64,000 nucleotides of DNA from Sporobacter sp963677825 (lineage in GTDB: Bacteria; Bacillota; Clostridia; Oscillospirales; Oscillospiraceae), in assembly GCA_963677825.2 (NCBI GenBank), contig CAXXEF010000001.1, forward strand, positions 1,860,001-1,924,000. The letters run 5' to 3'. Under the pieces are notes generated by a model. That model did not search any database. It was given only the letters and a program-made list of their open reading frames with translations, and was not told where the DNA came from. A program made the position numbers and the translations under genes. This document shows positions 55,236 through 63,436 of this stretch, one piece after another; within the stretch, counting starts at the first letter, position 1; each line of letters begins with the position of its first letter.

Positions 55236-56024
55236 TCAGTGCAATAAATTCTTGAGCGTGTCAAATACCTTCGGACTGGAGACAACCAGATTGTCGCAGC
55301 GGATATCGTCGGGCAGGCCATCCGCCGGTTCGACGTAGTAGCCGATCCGCGCGCCGGCCTCTTTGGCAATCAGCCGCCCGGCAGCGACATCCCATGCGTG
55401 CAGATGCCCCTCATAGTAACCTTGCAGCCGGCCGCAGGCGACCCAGCACAAGTCGAGCGCCGCCGAGCCGAGGCGGCGCAGATCGCGCACCTCCGGCAGG
55501 ACCGACGCCAGGCGACGGGCAAGTACGGCGCGCGCGGACTTTTCATACGGAAAGCCGGTCGCGACGAGGCACTCGCCGAGATCCGCCACGTCTTTGACCT
55601 GAATTTTTTTGTCGTTGAGATACGCGCCCGCGCCTTTTTCAGCATGAAACAACTCGTCCAAAAACGGATTGTACACGACGCCGGCGCGGACTTCCCGCGC
55701 GTCGGCGTAGGCGATGGACACCGCCGCCATGAAGTGGCCGCTGGCGTAATTCACGGTGCCGTCAATCGGGTCGACAATCCACGTCGGTCCGTCGAGCGTG
55801 TGCGTGCGTCCGTCCGTGTCTTCCTCAGAATAAATATCGTGCGACGGGAACTGCCGGCGGATTTCAGATTTAATGATGTCATTGGCGGCGAGGTCGGCGT
55901 TTGTAACCAGCTCAATGCCGCCCTTTAGGTTTTCTGTGAGCGCGCCGCCGTCTCGCATTTCTTTGACGCGCGCGCCGGCCAGCCGCGCGATGCGGATGGC
56001 GTGCTGTAGGTGAGTGCCCGGCAT
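55236..56024 (-). CDS. suhB: Inositol monophosphatase family protein
   Basis: This 262-residue, Mg-dependent, Li-sensitive-type phosphatase has the metal sites SEEDTDG (about 60; Glu), the aspartates of WIVDPIDGTVNYASG (about 81-95) and AWDVAAGRLIAKEAGARIG (about 209-227). Physiological substrates in bacteria include inositol phosphates, fructose bisphosphate or NADP; which applies here is unclear. It follows radC by 23 bp. Its stop codon overlaps the ribosome site of the duplicated uvrB start, indicating that suhB and uvrB were formerly tightly coupled. Confidence 0.93.
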   Translation of the reverse strand: MPGTHLQHAIRIARLAGARVKEMRDGGALTENLKGGIELVTNADLAANDIIKSEIRRQFPSHDIYSEEDTDGRTHTLDGPTWIVDPIDGTVNYASGHFMAAVSIAYADAREVRAGVVYNPFLDELFHAEKGAGAYLNDKKIQVKDVADLGECLVATGFPYEKSARAVLARRLASVLPEVRDLRRLGSAALDLCWVACGRLQGYYEGHLHAWDVAAGRLIAKEAGARIGYYVEPADGLPDDIRCDNLVVSSPKVFDTLKNLLH

Positions 56025-56047
56025 GTCCCGCCTCCTGTGTAACTGAA

Positions 56048-56734
56048 TTAAAGCCCGTGGGGGCTGAAGAATCCGGTGTCAGCCAGCGAGACAAAGTCGT
56101 CGTCGGCGACGATGATGTGGTCGGCCAGTGTGATGTCGACGGCCTTAAGTGCTTGCGAGACGCGGCGCGTCGTCTGCTTGTCCTCATGCGACGGCAGCGC
56201 GATCCCGCTGGTGTGGTTGTGCGCGAGAATGACGCTTGTGGCGTTGCACGCGAGCGCCATTTCGACGATCTTACGGATGCTCACACTAGCTGAATTGACG
56301 CTGCCCCGGAATAACATCTTACTGGATACGACTTTGCACTTGGCGTCCAGACACACAAGGTAGACGATCTCGTCACGTTCGGCGTAAAAGCGCGGCAGCA
56401 GGTACGCACCGGCCTTTTTTGCCGAGTCGAGGATATCGTCAAACGCGGCGCGGGACATGAGGTAGCGCCGGCTGACCTGCGGAATGAGCTTAATAAGAAT
56501 CGCCGTATTGTGTCCGATGCCCGCCACCTTTTTCAGCTCGTCGGCCGGTGCGTCAAACACGGCGGCCAGTGAACCGAAGCGGTCGAGCAGCGCATGTGCA
56601 AGCGGATTGATATCACCGCGCGGCAGGGCATAAAAAAGCAGCAGCTCCAAGACGTTGTGGTCGTCAAAATTCTCCAAACCATGTTCGCTAAAGCGGTTTT
56701 TCATCCGCTCGCGATGGCCTTCATGCACGCTCAT
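56048..56734 (-). CDS. radC: RadC/JAB-domain protein
   Basis: This 228-residue protein has an N-terminal helix-hairpin-helix-like region (ELKKVAGIGHNTAILIKLI, about 65-83) and a C-terminal MPN/JAMM domain with the zinc signature AHNHTSGIALPSHED (H-x-H-x7-S-x2-D, about 170-184). RadC is widely annotated as a DNA repair protein, but its biochemical role is not established. It overlaps pyrE by 4 bp on the same strand. Confidence 0.93.
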   Translation of the reverse strand: MSVHEGHRERMKNRFSEHGLENFDDHNVLELLLFYALPRGDINPLAHALLDRFGSLAAVFDAPADELKKVAGIGHNTAILIKLIPQVSRRYLMSRAAFDDILDSAKKAGAYLLPRFYAERDEIVYLVCLDAKCKVVSSKMLFRGSVNSASVSIRKIVEMALACNATSVILAHNHTSGIALPSHEDKQTTRRVSQALKAVDITLADHIIVADDDFVSLADTGFFSPHGL

Positions 56735-57372
56735 TGAGCGCCGTATTCAGCGAGGTACGCCTGCATTTTGGCCAGGCGTTCGTCGCCCTCAGGCATTGAC
56801 GCGATGATGTCGCGCACGGTGATGATCGGGTATACGCGGATACCGAGCGACGCGCGCAGCTCGTCGAGTGCCGACAAGGAGCCTGTACCGCGTTCCATTC
56901 TGTCGACAGACACGAACAGCGCTGTAACCGTCACATCTGCGATATCGCCAAGCAGCTTCAGACTCTCGCGCACGGCGGTACCGGCAGTGACGACATCTTC
57001 GATGATGGCGATGCGGTCGCCGTCTTTGGGCTGATAGCCCACGATACCGCCGCCCTCGCCGTGATCCTTAACTTCCTTGCGGTTGAAACAGTACGGTACA
57101 TCGCGCCCGTGATTGCGCCACAGTGACGACGCGGCGGCGACGGCCAGCGGGATACCCTTGTATGCCGGGCCGAACAGCGCGTCAAAGTCTTCGCCGCTTT
57201 GGACGATGCAATCGGCGTACCAGTCACCGAGCGTCATAATCTGCGCGCCGGTTTTATACTTGCCGGTGTTGATAAAGTACGGCGTCTGGCGCCCGCTTTT
57301 TGTGGTAAAATCCCCAAAAGTCAGAACGTTTGCGTCCATCATGAAGTCAATAAAATCTGTTGTATGGCTCAT
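56731..57372 (-). CDS. pyrE: Orotate phosphoribosyltransferase
   Basis: This 213-residue enzyme makes orotidine 5'-phosphate from orotate and PRPP in pyrimidine synthesis. Visible are FTTKSGRQTPYFINTGKY near the N terminus, FGPAYKGIPLAVAAA (about 68-82), the lysine-bearing loop FNRKEVKDHGEGG (about 95-107) and the PRPP motif IAIIEDVVTAGTAVRESL (about 122-139). GGAG lies 8 bp before the start. It is the first gene of the pyrE-radC-suhB-uvrB operon, driven from 57413-57441. Other pyr genes are not nearby and no PyrR-type attenuator was recognised in the short leader. Confidence 0.95.
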   Translation of the reverse strand: MSHTTDFIDFMMDANVLTFGDFTTKSGRQTPYFINTGKYKTGAQIMTLGDWYADCIVQSGEDFDALFGPAYKGIPLAVAAASSLWRNHGRDVPYCFNRKEVKDHGEGGGIVGYQPKDGDRIAIIEDVVTAGTAVRESLKLLGDIADVTVTALFVSVDRMERGTGSLSALDELRASLGIRVYPIITVRDIIASMPEGDERLAKMQAYLAEYGAQ

Positions 57373-57412
57373 GGCGCCGTCTCCTTACAGTATTTTTTCT
57401 TAATTACGCAAG

Positions 57413-57441
57413 ATTATATCATCGCCGCTGGCGGCATTCAA
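57413..57441 (-). promoter_or_regulatory. Promoter of pyrE-radC-suhB-uvrB
   Basis: On the minus strand TTGAAT and TATAAT are 17 bp apart, 41 bp before the pyrE start. Confidence 0.75.
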
Positions 57442-57473
57442 CTTTTTTGGTAAAAACAAATCATCACGCTGTG

Positions 57474-57502
57474 TTGAATAATTCATATTTACAATGTATA
57501 AT
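57474..57502 (+). promoter_or_regulatory. Promoter of the dehydratase activase operon
   Basis: TTGAAT and TATAAT are 17 bp apart on the plus strand, identical in both boxes to the divergent pyrE promoter, 67 bp before the start at 57570. Confidence 0.75.
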
Positions 57503-57569
57503 GGTCTTTAACGCACGCGTCGGCTTGGATAGAAAACCGGCGTTGCACACTGCATTTTAAGGGGTAATC

Positions 57570-60509
57570 ATGAGCTATCGCATCGGCATTGATATAGGCA
57601 GCACCACGGTTAAAACCGTCGTTCTTGGTGAGGATGGCGGCATCGTTTTCCGCGCGTACGAGCGCCACTTCTCCAAGGTACGCGAAAAGGCGGCCGAGCA
57701 GCTGCGCTCGGCATCGGCACATGTGGGCGGACAGCCCGTTCGTGCCGTCATTACTGGCTCGGCCGGTCTCGGCGTCGCCAAAGCGTCGGGTATCCGATTT
57801 GTGCAGGAAGTATACGCGACGGCGTCGTCCGTGCGCGAATACATCCCGGATGCCGACGCCGTCATCGAGCTCGGTGGCGAGGACGCGAAGATCATCTTCT
57901 TCGGCTCAAGTCTCGAGGAGCGCATGAACGGCTCGTGCGCCGGCGGCACCGGCGCATTTATCGACCAGATGGCGACGCTTTTAAATGTATCCATCACAGA
58001 GCTGGACGCACTGTCCTTGAAGCACGAGAAGATCTATCCGATCGCCTCGCGCTGCGGCGTATTTGCCAAGTCCGATATACAGCCGATTCTCAATCAGGGC
58101 GGGCGGCGTGAAGATGTCGCCGCATCCATCTTCCAGGCCGTCGTTGACCAAACGGTCGCGGGTCTCACGCAAGGGCGTGAGCTGACTGGTAAGATTGTGT
58201 TCCTCGGGGGCCCGCTGACATTTTTGGGCGGCCTGCGCGCGCGTTTTGTCGAAACGCTGGAACTGGATAATGAGCACGCCGTCTTTCCCGAAAACGCCGA
58301 CTGCTTCGCCGCGCTCGGTGCGGCGCTGCTCGCGGAGGAAAAAGACGACGCGCCGTTCGAGCAGATATTGACGCTGCTGGAAAACGCGCAAAGCGCCGCG
58401 CAGGTCACCGACGTGCTCGAGCCGCTGTTCGCGTCGCAAGACGCGTATGACGCGTTTATTGGCCGCCATAACCGCGCGACGCCCGTCACCGTCGATCCCG
58501 ATGCGTATACGGGTGACGCATATCTCGGCATCGACGCCGGCAGTACAACGACCAAGCTCGTGCTCATCACGCCCGACGGCGGCATTTTATACAGCTATTA
58601 CGCCTCTAACCGCGGCGACCCGATTTCGATTGTAAAAGCGCAGCTGCAGGAAATATATAACCGCTTCAGCGGCCGCGCGACGATTAAGTCGAGCGCTGTG
58701 ACGGGCTACGGTGAGGATCTTATTAAAAACGCTTTCGGCGTTGATCTCGGGCTCGTCGAGACGATGGCGCACTTTCGCGCCGCACGCCACTTCGATCCGG
58801 ACGTTGACTTTATTATCGACATTGGCGGGCAAGACGTCAAATGTTTCAAAATCCGCGGCGGCGCCGTCGACAGCATTCTGCTCAACGAGGCGTGCTCGTC
58901 CGGCTGCGGCAGCTTTATTGAGACGTTTGCCATCGCGCTGGGCTATAACATCGCCGACTTTTCAAAGCTCGGCTTATTCGATCCCGCGCCCGTCAACCTC
59001 GGTTCGCGGTGTACGGTTTTCATGAACTCCAGTGTCAAGCAGGCGCAGAAGGAAGGCGCGACCGTCGAGGCGATTTCGGCAGGGCTGTCGATTTCGATCG
59101 TTAAAAACGCGGTCTACAAGGTCATTCGTGCGGTGAACGCCGACGATCTCGGGCAGCATATCGTCGTTCAGGGCGGCACGTTTTTGAACGACGCCGTTTT
59201 ACGCGGATTTGAGCGCGAGATCGAGCGCGACGTGACCCGCCCGACGATCGCGGGGCTCATGGGTGCGTACGGCGCGGCGCTGAGCGCCCTTGATACTAAA
59301 GCCGATACATCGACACTACTGGACGTTGACGCGCTTGCACGGTTTACCCATAAAGCGAAGCCGACTATGTGCATGGGCTGCACCAACCACTGCAGCATGA
59401 CCGTCAACACGTTTGACGGCGGCCGGCGCTACATCTCCGGCAACCGCTGCTCCAAGCCGCTGGGCTATGCGCTGCCAAAGGAACCCAATCTGATGAAGAT
59501 CAAGTACGAGTTTTTACGCAGTCTGTCCGGCAAGGGGATGGGATCGGGCGCGCGCGGAAAAATCGGCATCCCGTTCGGGCTGAATATGTACGAAAACCTG
59601 CCGTTCTGGCATGCGTTTTTCACAGCGCTCGACTTTGAATTGGTGCTCTCGCCGCCGTCATCGCGCACGCTGTACATCAAAGGCCAGCGGACAATCCCGT
59701 CCGATACGGTGTGCTATCCGGCCAAGCTCATGCACGGGCACATCGAGCACCTGATCGACATGGGCGTCGAGACGATCTTCTACCCGTGCCTGCCGTACAA
59801 CTTTGACGAGGGCAAGGCCGACAATAACTACAACTGCCCGGTTGTGGCGTATTATCCGGAGCTGCTTGCTTCGAACATGCCGCGGCTGAAAACCGTCCGG
59901 TTTCTTGATCCGTACTTCGGCCTGCACAAAAAGCGCGGGTTTATGCAAAAGGCTGGCGACTATTTCCTCGAGCAGTTCAGCATCCCGAAAAGCGAGACGA
60001 AGAAGGCCGCCCAGGCCGCGTACGCCGCCTACGAAAACTACCGCCAAATGATCATCGACGAGGGTGCAAAGGCCATCGCATACGCGCGAAAAAACGGACG
60101 GCGCATCATCGTCGCCGCCGGACGGCCGTACCACATCGACCCGGAAATCAACCACGGCATCGACGAGCTGATCACGTCCCTCGGGCTCGTGCTTATTTCG
60201 GAGGACGCCGTCGCGCATCTGATGGACAAGCAAAGCCGCAAGGTGCTCAATCAGTGGACGTACCACGCGCGCATGTATAATGCCGCGCGCTACGTCGTCA
60301 CCCAGCCGGACATGCAGCTCGTGCAGCTTGTTTCATTCGGCTGCGGTACCGACGCGATCACGACCGACGAGCTGCGCGAGATCCTGGAATCAGGCGGCAA
60401 GCTCTACACGCAGATAAAAATTGACGACATCAACAATCTCGGCGCCGTACGCATTCGGCTTCGCAGCCTGATCGCGGCGATGGCGTCCCGCGATCAGCAA
60501 AGCGCATAA
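57570..60509 (+). CDS. 2-hydroxyacyl-CoA dehydratase activase-like ATPase, double ASKHA plus DUF2229
   Basis: This 979-residue protein contains two BadF/HgdC-type ATPase domains: one starting GIDIGSTTVKTVVLGEDG with the cluster cysteine in GSCAGGTGAFIDQMA (about 5-260), the other starting GIDAGSTTTKLVLITPDG with NEACSSGCGSFIETFA (about 320-575). A cysteine-rich link (CMGCTNHCSMT, about 610) and a DUF2229-type region (IGIPFGLNMYENLPFWHAFF, about 673, to about 960) follow. Such proteins drive ATP-dependent electron transfer to dehydratases through a 4Fe-4S cluster. In many Clostridia this chain is fused to the domain encoded next door, giving about 1,400 residues. The true substrate is unknown. 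Confidence 0.9.
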   Translation: MSYRIGIDIGSTTVKTVVLGEDGGIVFRAYERHFSKVREKAAEQLRSASAHVGGQPVRAVITGSAGLGVAKASGIRFVQEVYATASSVREYIPDADAVIELGGEDAKIIFFGSSLEERMNGSCAGGTGAFIDQMATLLNVSITELDALSLKHEKIYPIASRCGVFAKSDIQPILNQGGRREDVAASIFQAVVDQTVAGLTQGRELTGKIVFLGGPLTFLGGLRARFVETLELDNEHAVFPENADCFAALGAALLAEEKDDAPFEQILTLLENAQSAAQVTDVLEPLFASQDAYDAFIGRHNRATPVTVDPDAYTGDAYLGIDAGSTTTKLVLITPDGGILYSYYASNRGDPISIVKAQLQEIYNRFSGRATIKSSAVTGYGEDLIKNAFGVDLGLVETMAHFRAARHFDPDVDFIIDIGGQDVKCFKIRGGAVDSILLNEACSSGCGSFIETFAIALGYNIADFSKLGLFDPAPVNLGSRCTVFMNSSVKQAQKEGATVEAISAGLSISIVKNAVYKVIRAVNADDLGQHIVVQGGTFLNDAVLRGFEREIERDVTRPTIAGLMGAYGAALSALDTKADTSTLLDVDALARFTHKAKPTMCMGCTNHCSMTVNTFDGGRRYISGNRCSKPLGYALPKEPNLMKIKYEFLRSLSGKGMGSGARGKIGIPFGLNMYENLPFWHAFFTALDFELVLSPPSSRTLYIKGQRTIPSDTVCYPAKLMHGHIEHLIDMGVETIFYPCLPYNFDEGKADNNYNCPVVAYYPELLASNMPRLKTVRFLDPYFGLHKKRGFMQKAGDYFLEQFSIPKSETKKAAQAAYAAYENYRQMIIDEGAKAIAYARKNGRRIIVAAGRPYHIDPEINHGIDELITSLGLVLISEDAVAHLMDKQSRKVLNQWTYHARMYNAARYVVTQPDMQLVQLVSFGCGTDAITTDELREILESGGKLYTQIKIDDINNLGAVRIRLRSLIAAMASRDQQSA

Positions 60510-60522
60510 GGAAGTAACGATA

Positions 60523-61881
60523 ATGGCAGAACTTAAATACGACGCGTCCGGCCGCCTCTTGTTTACCAAGGAGATGAAAAAGGAGTATACGCTCCTGATG
60601 CCGCAGATGCTCCCCGTGACGTTCACGATGATGAAAAAGGTCTTCGAGCTTGACGGGTACAAGATCGATATGCTTACCACGAGCCACCGAGGCATCGTCG
60701 ATACCGGCCTCAAGTACGTACATAACGACACGTGCTACCCGGCGCTCCTCGTCATCGGGCAACTGATAGAGGCCGTGCGAAGCGGCAACTACGACACGCA
60801 TAAGGTCGGGCTGCTGATTTCGCAGACGGGCGGCGGCTGCCGCGCGTCCAACTACATTCACCTTTTGCGTAAAGCGCTCGACAAAGCGGGGCTGAGTTAC
60901 ATACCGGTTGTATCGGTCAACCTGTCGGGGCTGGAGAAAAATCCGGGCTTTAAAATTCCGCTTAAGACGCTCCGCCGTCTGGCGACGGCGATGATCTACG
61001 GCGACTTGCTCGTCTGGCTCAGAAACCAGTGCCTGCCGTACGAGGTCGTCAAAGGGACGACCGAAAAGCTGACGACCCACTGGACAGACGAGATCGTCAC
61101 CATGTTTGGCAACGGGCGCGGTATGGGTAAAAAAGAGATGCGCCGCGTAATGCCCGAAATCGTCACAGATTATGCCAAGATCGAGCGGGCAGGTGCGCCG
61201 AAGCCAAAAGTTGGGATCGTGGGCGAGATCTACGTGAAGTTCGCGCCGCTTGGCAACAACGGGCTGGAAGAATTCCTGCTCAGCGAGGGGTGCGAGCCTG
61301 TCGTCCCCGGGCTGACGGATTTTATGATCTTCAAGATCAACAACCGCGTCGTCGACGTGGATTTATACAAGGGTAAAAAGGTTAAAAAGCTCCTCGCGGG
61401 TGTGTTCCAGAAATACATCGAGGACTTGCAGGACATTATGATCGGGGCGGTGAAAACCGAACAGTTATTCCGCCCGATGGGGCGCTTTTCCGATCTTCAG
61501 CGGCTCATCAAGGGCTACCTCGGCTACGGCAACAAGATGGGCGAGGGGTGGCTGCTCACAGCAGAGATGCTCGAACTGATCCACACCGGCACGAACAACA
61601 TCGTCTGCACGCAGCCGTTCGGCTGCCTGCCCAATCACGTCGTCGGTAAGGGGATGATCCGCGTGCTCAAGGACAATTACCCCGACTCCAACATCGTCGC
61701 CATCGACTACGACCCGGGCGCGACGAAGATCAATCAGGAAAACCGCATTAAGTTGATGATCTCAAACGCCGGGCGAACCTCGGCGAAGACGGAGGAAACT
61801 GTATGCAAGCCAAACGCATCCTTGTCCTCGGCAGCAGCGGCAGCGGCAAAACAACCTTCGCACGTAAACTCGGCGACGTAA
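60523..61881 (+). CDS. 2-hydroxyacyl-CoA dehydratase-like subunit, detached C-terminal part of the activase protein
   Basis: This 452-residue protein matches the C-terminal, HgdB-like portion of large activase/dehydratase fusions: YVHNDTCYPALLVIGQLIEA (about 66-85), QTGGGCRASNYI (about 106-117) and CTQPFGCLPNHVVGKG (about 365-380), each with likely cluster cysteines. It begins 13 bp after the preceding stop with its own AAGGA, so the split is a genuine two-cistron arrangement, not a simple frameshift. The family-like sequence ends near NRIKLMISNAG (about residue 416); the last ~25 residues are Ser/Ala-rich and read out of frame through the next gene's P-loop codons, a 79-bp overlap that suggests a lost stop codon. 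Confidence 0.87.
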   Translation: MAELKYDASGRLLFTKEMKKEYTLLMPQMLPVTFTMMKKVFELDGYKIDMLTTSHRGIVDTGLKYVHNDTCYPALLVIGQLIEAVRSGNYDTHKVGLLISQTGGGCRASNYIHLLRKALDKAGLSYIPVVSVNLSGLEKNPGFKIPLKTLRRLATAMIYGDLLVWLRNQCLPYEVVKGTTEKLTTHWTDEIVTMFGNGRGMGKKEMRRVMPEIVTDYAKIERAGAPKPKVGIVGEIYVKFAPLGNNGLEEFLLSEGCEPVVPGLTDFMIFKINNRVVDVDLYKGKKVKKLLAGVFQKYIEDLQDIMIGAVKTEQLFRPMGRFSDLQRLIKGYLGYGNKMGEGWLLTAEMLELIHTGTNNIVCTQPFGCLPNHVVGKGMIRVLKDNYPDSNIVAIDYDPGATKINQENRIKLMISNAGRTSAKTEETVCKPNASLSSAAAAAAKQPSHVNSAT

Positions 61882-62321
61882 CGGGCCTGCCCGTCGTCCA
61901 CCTCGACAAGCTTTTCTGGCGGCCGGGTTGGACAATGACGCCGAAAGAGGATTATCACGCGGCACTTCGTGAGGCGCTGACAGAGGATGCTTGGATAATG
62001 GACGGCGCTTTCAGCAGCACGCTTTTAATGAGGCTGGAACGCTGCGATTTTGTGATCTATTTTGACCGGCCGCGGCTTTTGTGTGTCTGGGGCGTGCTGA
62101 AACGTGTGATAAAGTCGTACGGTAAGACACGCCCGGACATGGGCGACGGCTGTCCGGAGCGGTTCGACTGGGAATTCATTAAATACACCTGGAATTTTGA
62201 AAAAAATCAAGGAGCATCCAGCAAGGCGCTCGTCGGACAAAGCGGCAAACCGGTCGAGTGGATCTGCTCGCGCCGTCAGGCACGGCGCTTGATCGAGAGG
62301 TACGCATATGATAACGATTGA
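61803..62321 (+). CDS. Small P-loop NTPase, FlaR/'topology modulation' type
   Basis: This 172-residue kinase-like protein has Walker A VLGSSGSGKTTFARKL (about 8-23), the segment GLPVVHLDKLFWRPGW (about 28-43) and DAWIMDGAFSSTLLMRLE, the layout of adenylate-kinase-like proteins annotated as topology modulation protein FlaR. The true substrate is unknown. Its first 79 bases overlap the dehydratase-like gene in another frame; it overlaps the following GNAT by 14 bp. Confidence 0.87.
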   Translation: MQAKRILVLGSSGSGKTTFARKLGDVTGLPVVHLDKLFWRPGWTMTPKEDYHAALREALTEDAWIMDGAFSSTLLMRLERCDFVIYFDRPRLLCVWGVLKRVIKSYGKTRPDMGDGCPERFDWEFIKYTWNFEKNQGASSKALVGQSGKPVEWICSRRQARRLIERYAYDND

Positions 62322-62859
62322 AACAGCGCGGCTGACACTCCGTCCGCTGACGAGAGCGGACGGCTCCGCTGTGCAAAAATGGGCGTCCGTGCCGGAAAAT
62401 ACGCGCTACATGCCCTGGGGTCCGAACACGGATGCCGATACAGATGCGTTTTTAACGGCCTGCGAGAAGAATTGGGCGGCCGAGCCGATCCTGAATTACA
62501 ATTTCGGCATCGTCTTGAATGAGACGGGCGAGTTGATCGGCGCGTGCGGCGTTAAAGTTACACCGGAGCAGAGCACCGGCGAGATCGGATGGATCCTCCG
62601 CCAAGATCACTGGCGGCAGGGGCTCACGACGGAGGCCGCCGGCGGGCTGATTCAATATTGCTTTGGGACGTTCGGCCTGCACCGGCTGTTTGCGATGTGC
62701 AACGCCGATAACGTTGGCTCGTGGTGCGTCATGGAGCATAACGGTATGCGCCGTGAAGGGCATTATATTAAGAGCCGTTTTGACCTCAAAACTGTCCCGC
62801 CGCGCTGGGCTGATTTCTATGAATACGCGATACTAAAAGAGGAATTTATGCATGCGTGA
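62308..62859 (+). CDS. RimJ/RimL-type GNAT acetyltransferase, tandem copy 1
   Basis: This 183-residue protein opens ITIETARLTLRPLTRADG, typical of the RimJ/RimL branch, with the acetyl-CoA loop ILRQDHWRQGLTTEAAGGLI (about 91-110) and FGLHRLFAMCNADNVGSWCV. Likely acceptors are amino groups of proteins or small molecules. GAGAGG precedes the start. It is similar to the next gene throughout, including the ends (EYAILKEEFMHA here, LYAILEEDYFNA there), so the two are tandem duplicates. It overlaps the next gene by 8 bp. Confidence 0.92.
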   Translation: MITIETARLTLRPLTRADGSAVQKWASVPENTRYMPWGPNTDADTDAFLTACEKNWAAEPILNYNFGIVLNETGELIGACGVKVTPEQSTGEIGWILRQDHWRQGLTTEAAGGLIQYCFGTFGLHRLFAMCNADNVGSWCVMEHNGMRREGHYIKSRFDLKTVPPRWADFYEYAILKEEFMHA

Positions 62860-63436
62860 CCCTGCGATCATCGAAGAAAAACACGTGCCTGTTATCGAAA
62901 CGGCGCGACTGAAGCTCCGTCCGCTTGCACTGGACGACTTTGAGCTGTTACACCGCTGTGCGTCCGACCCAGATATTGTCCAATACATGATCTGGGGCAA
63001 TTACGACAAAGATGAAACCGTCCGTTTTCTCCGGCAGTGCGAGGACGACTGGTCGGCGACGCCGCAGAAACGTTATCCGTTTGCAATTGTTTTAAAAGAA
63101 ACGGGCGAAGCGATCGGGGCGTGCTGGCTCCAGCTTGAAGAGAATCTTAAATGCGGTGAACTCAGTTGGGTGCTGCACAGCGACTGGTGGCATCGGGGCT
63201 ATATGTCTGAAGCGGCCGTCGTGTTCCTTGGTTTTTGCTTTAAAGATTTGGGTCTGCATCGTGTTTATGCGCATGCCCGCGTGGAAAACAGCGGATCTTA
63301 TAAAATAATGGAAAAGCTCGGCATGCGCCGCGAAGCGCTGTACCGAAAACTTGATCCGGTCCGGTTTTCCGATACGGAAAGCTGGGCGGATGTTTACCTA
63401 TATGCGATATTAGAAGAGGACTATTTTAATGCGTGA
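62852..63436 (+). CDS. RimJ/RimL-type GNAT acetyltransferase, tandem copy 2
   Basis: This 194-residue paralogue of the preceding gene has VIETARLKLRPLALDD (about 14-29), the acetyl-CoA loop VLHSDWWHRGYMSEAAVVFL (about 105-124) and FKDLGLHRVYAHARVENSGS. It has about 13 extra N-terminal residues beginning MRD, the same three codons that open uvrA at the next junction; this looks like a by-product of tandem duplication. It overlaps uvrA by 8 bp. Confidence 0.92.
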   Translation: MRDPAIIEEKHVPVIETARLKLRPLALDDFELLHRCASDPDIVQYMIWGNYDKDETVRFLRQCEDDWSATPQKRYPFAIVLKETGEAIGACWLQLEENLKCGELSWVLHSDWWHRGYMSEAAVVFLGFCFKDLGLHRVYAHARVENSGSYKIMEKLGMRREALYRKLDPVRFSDTESWADVYLYAILEEDYFNA

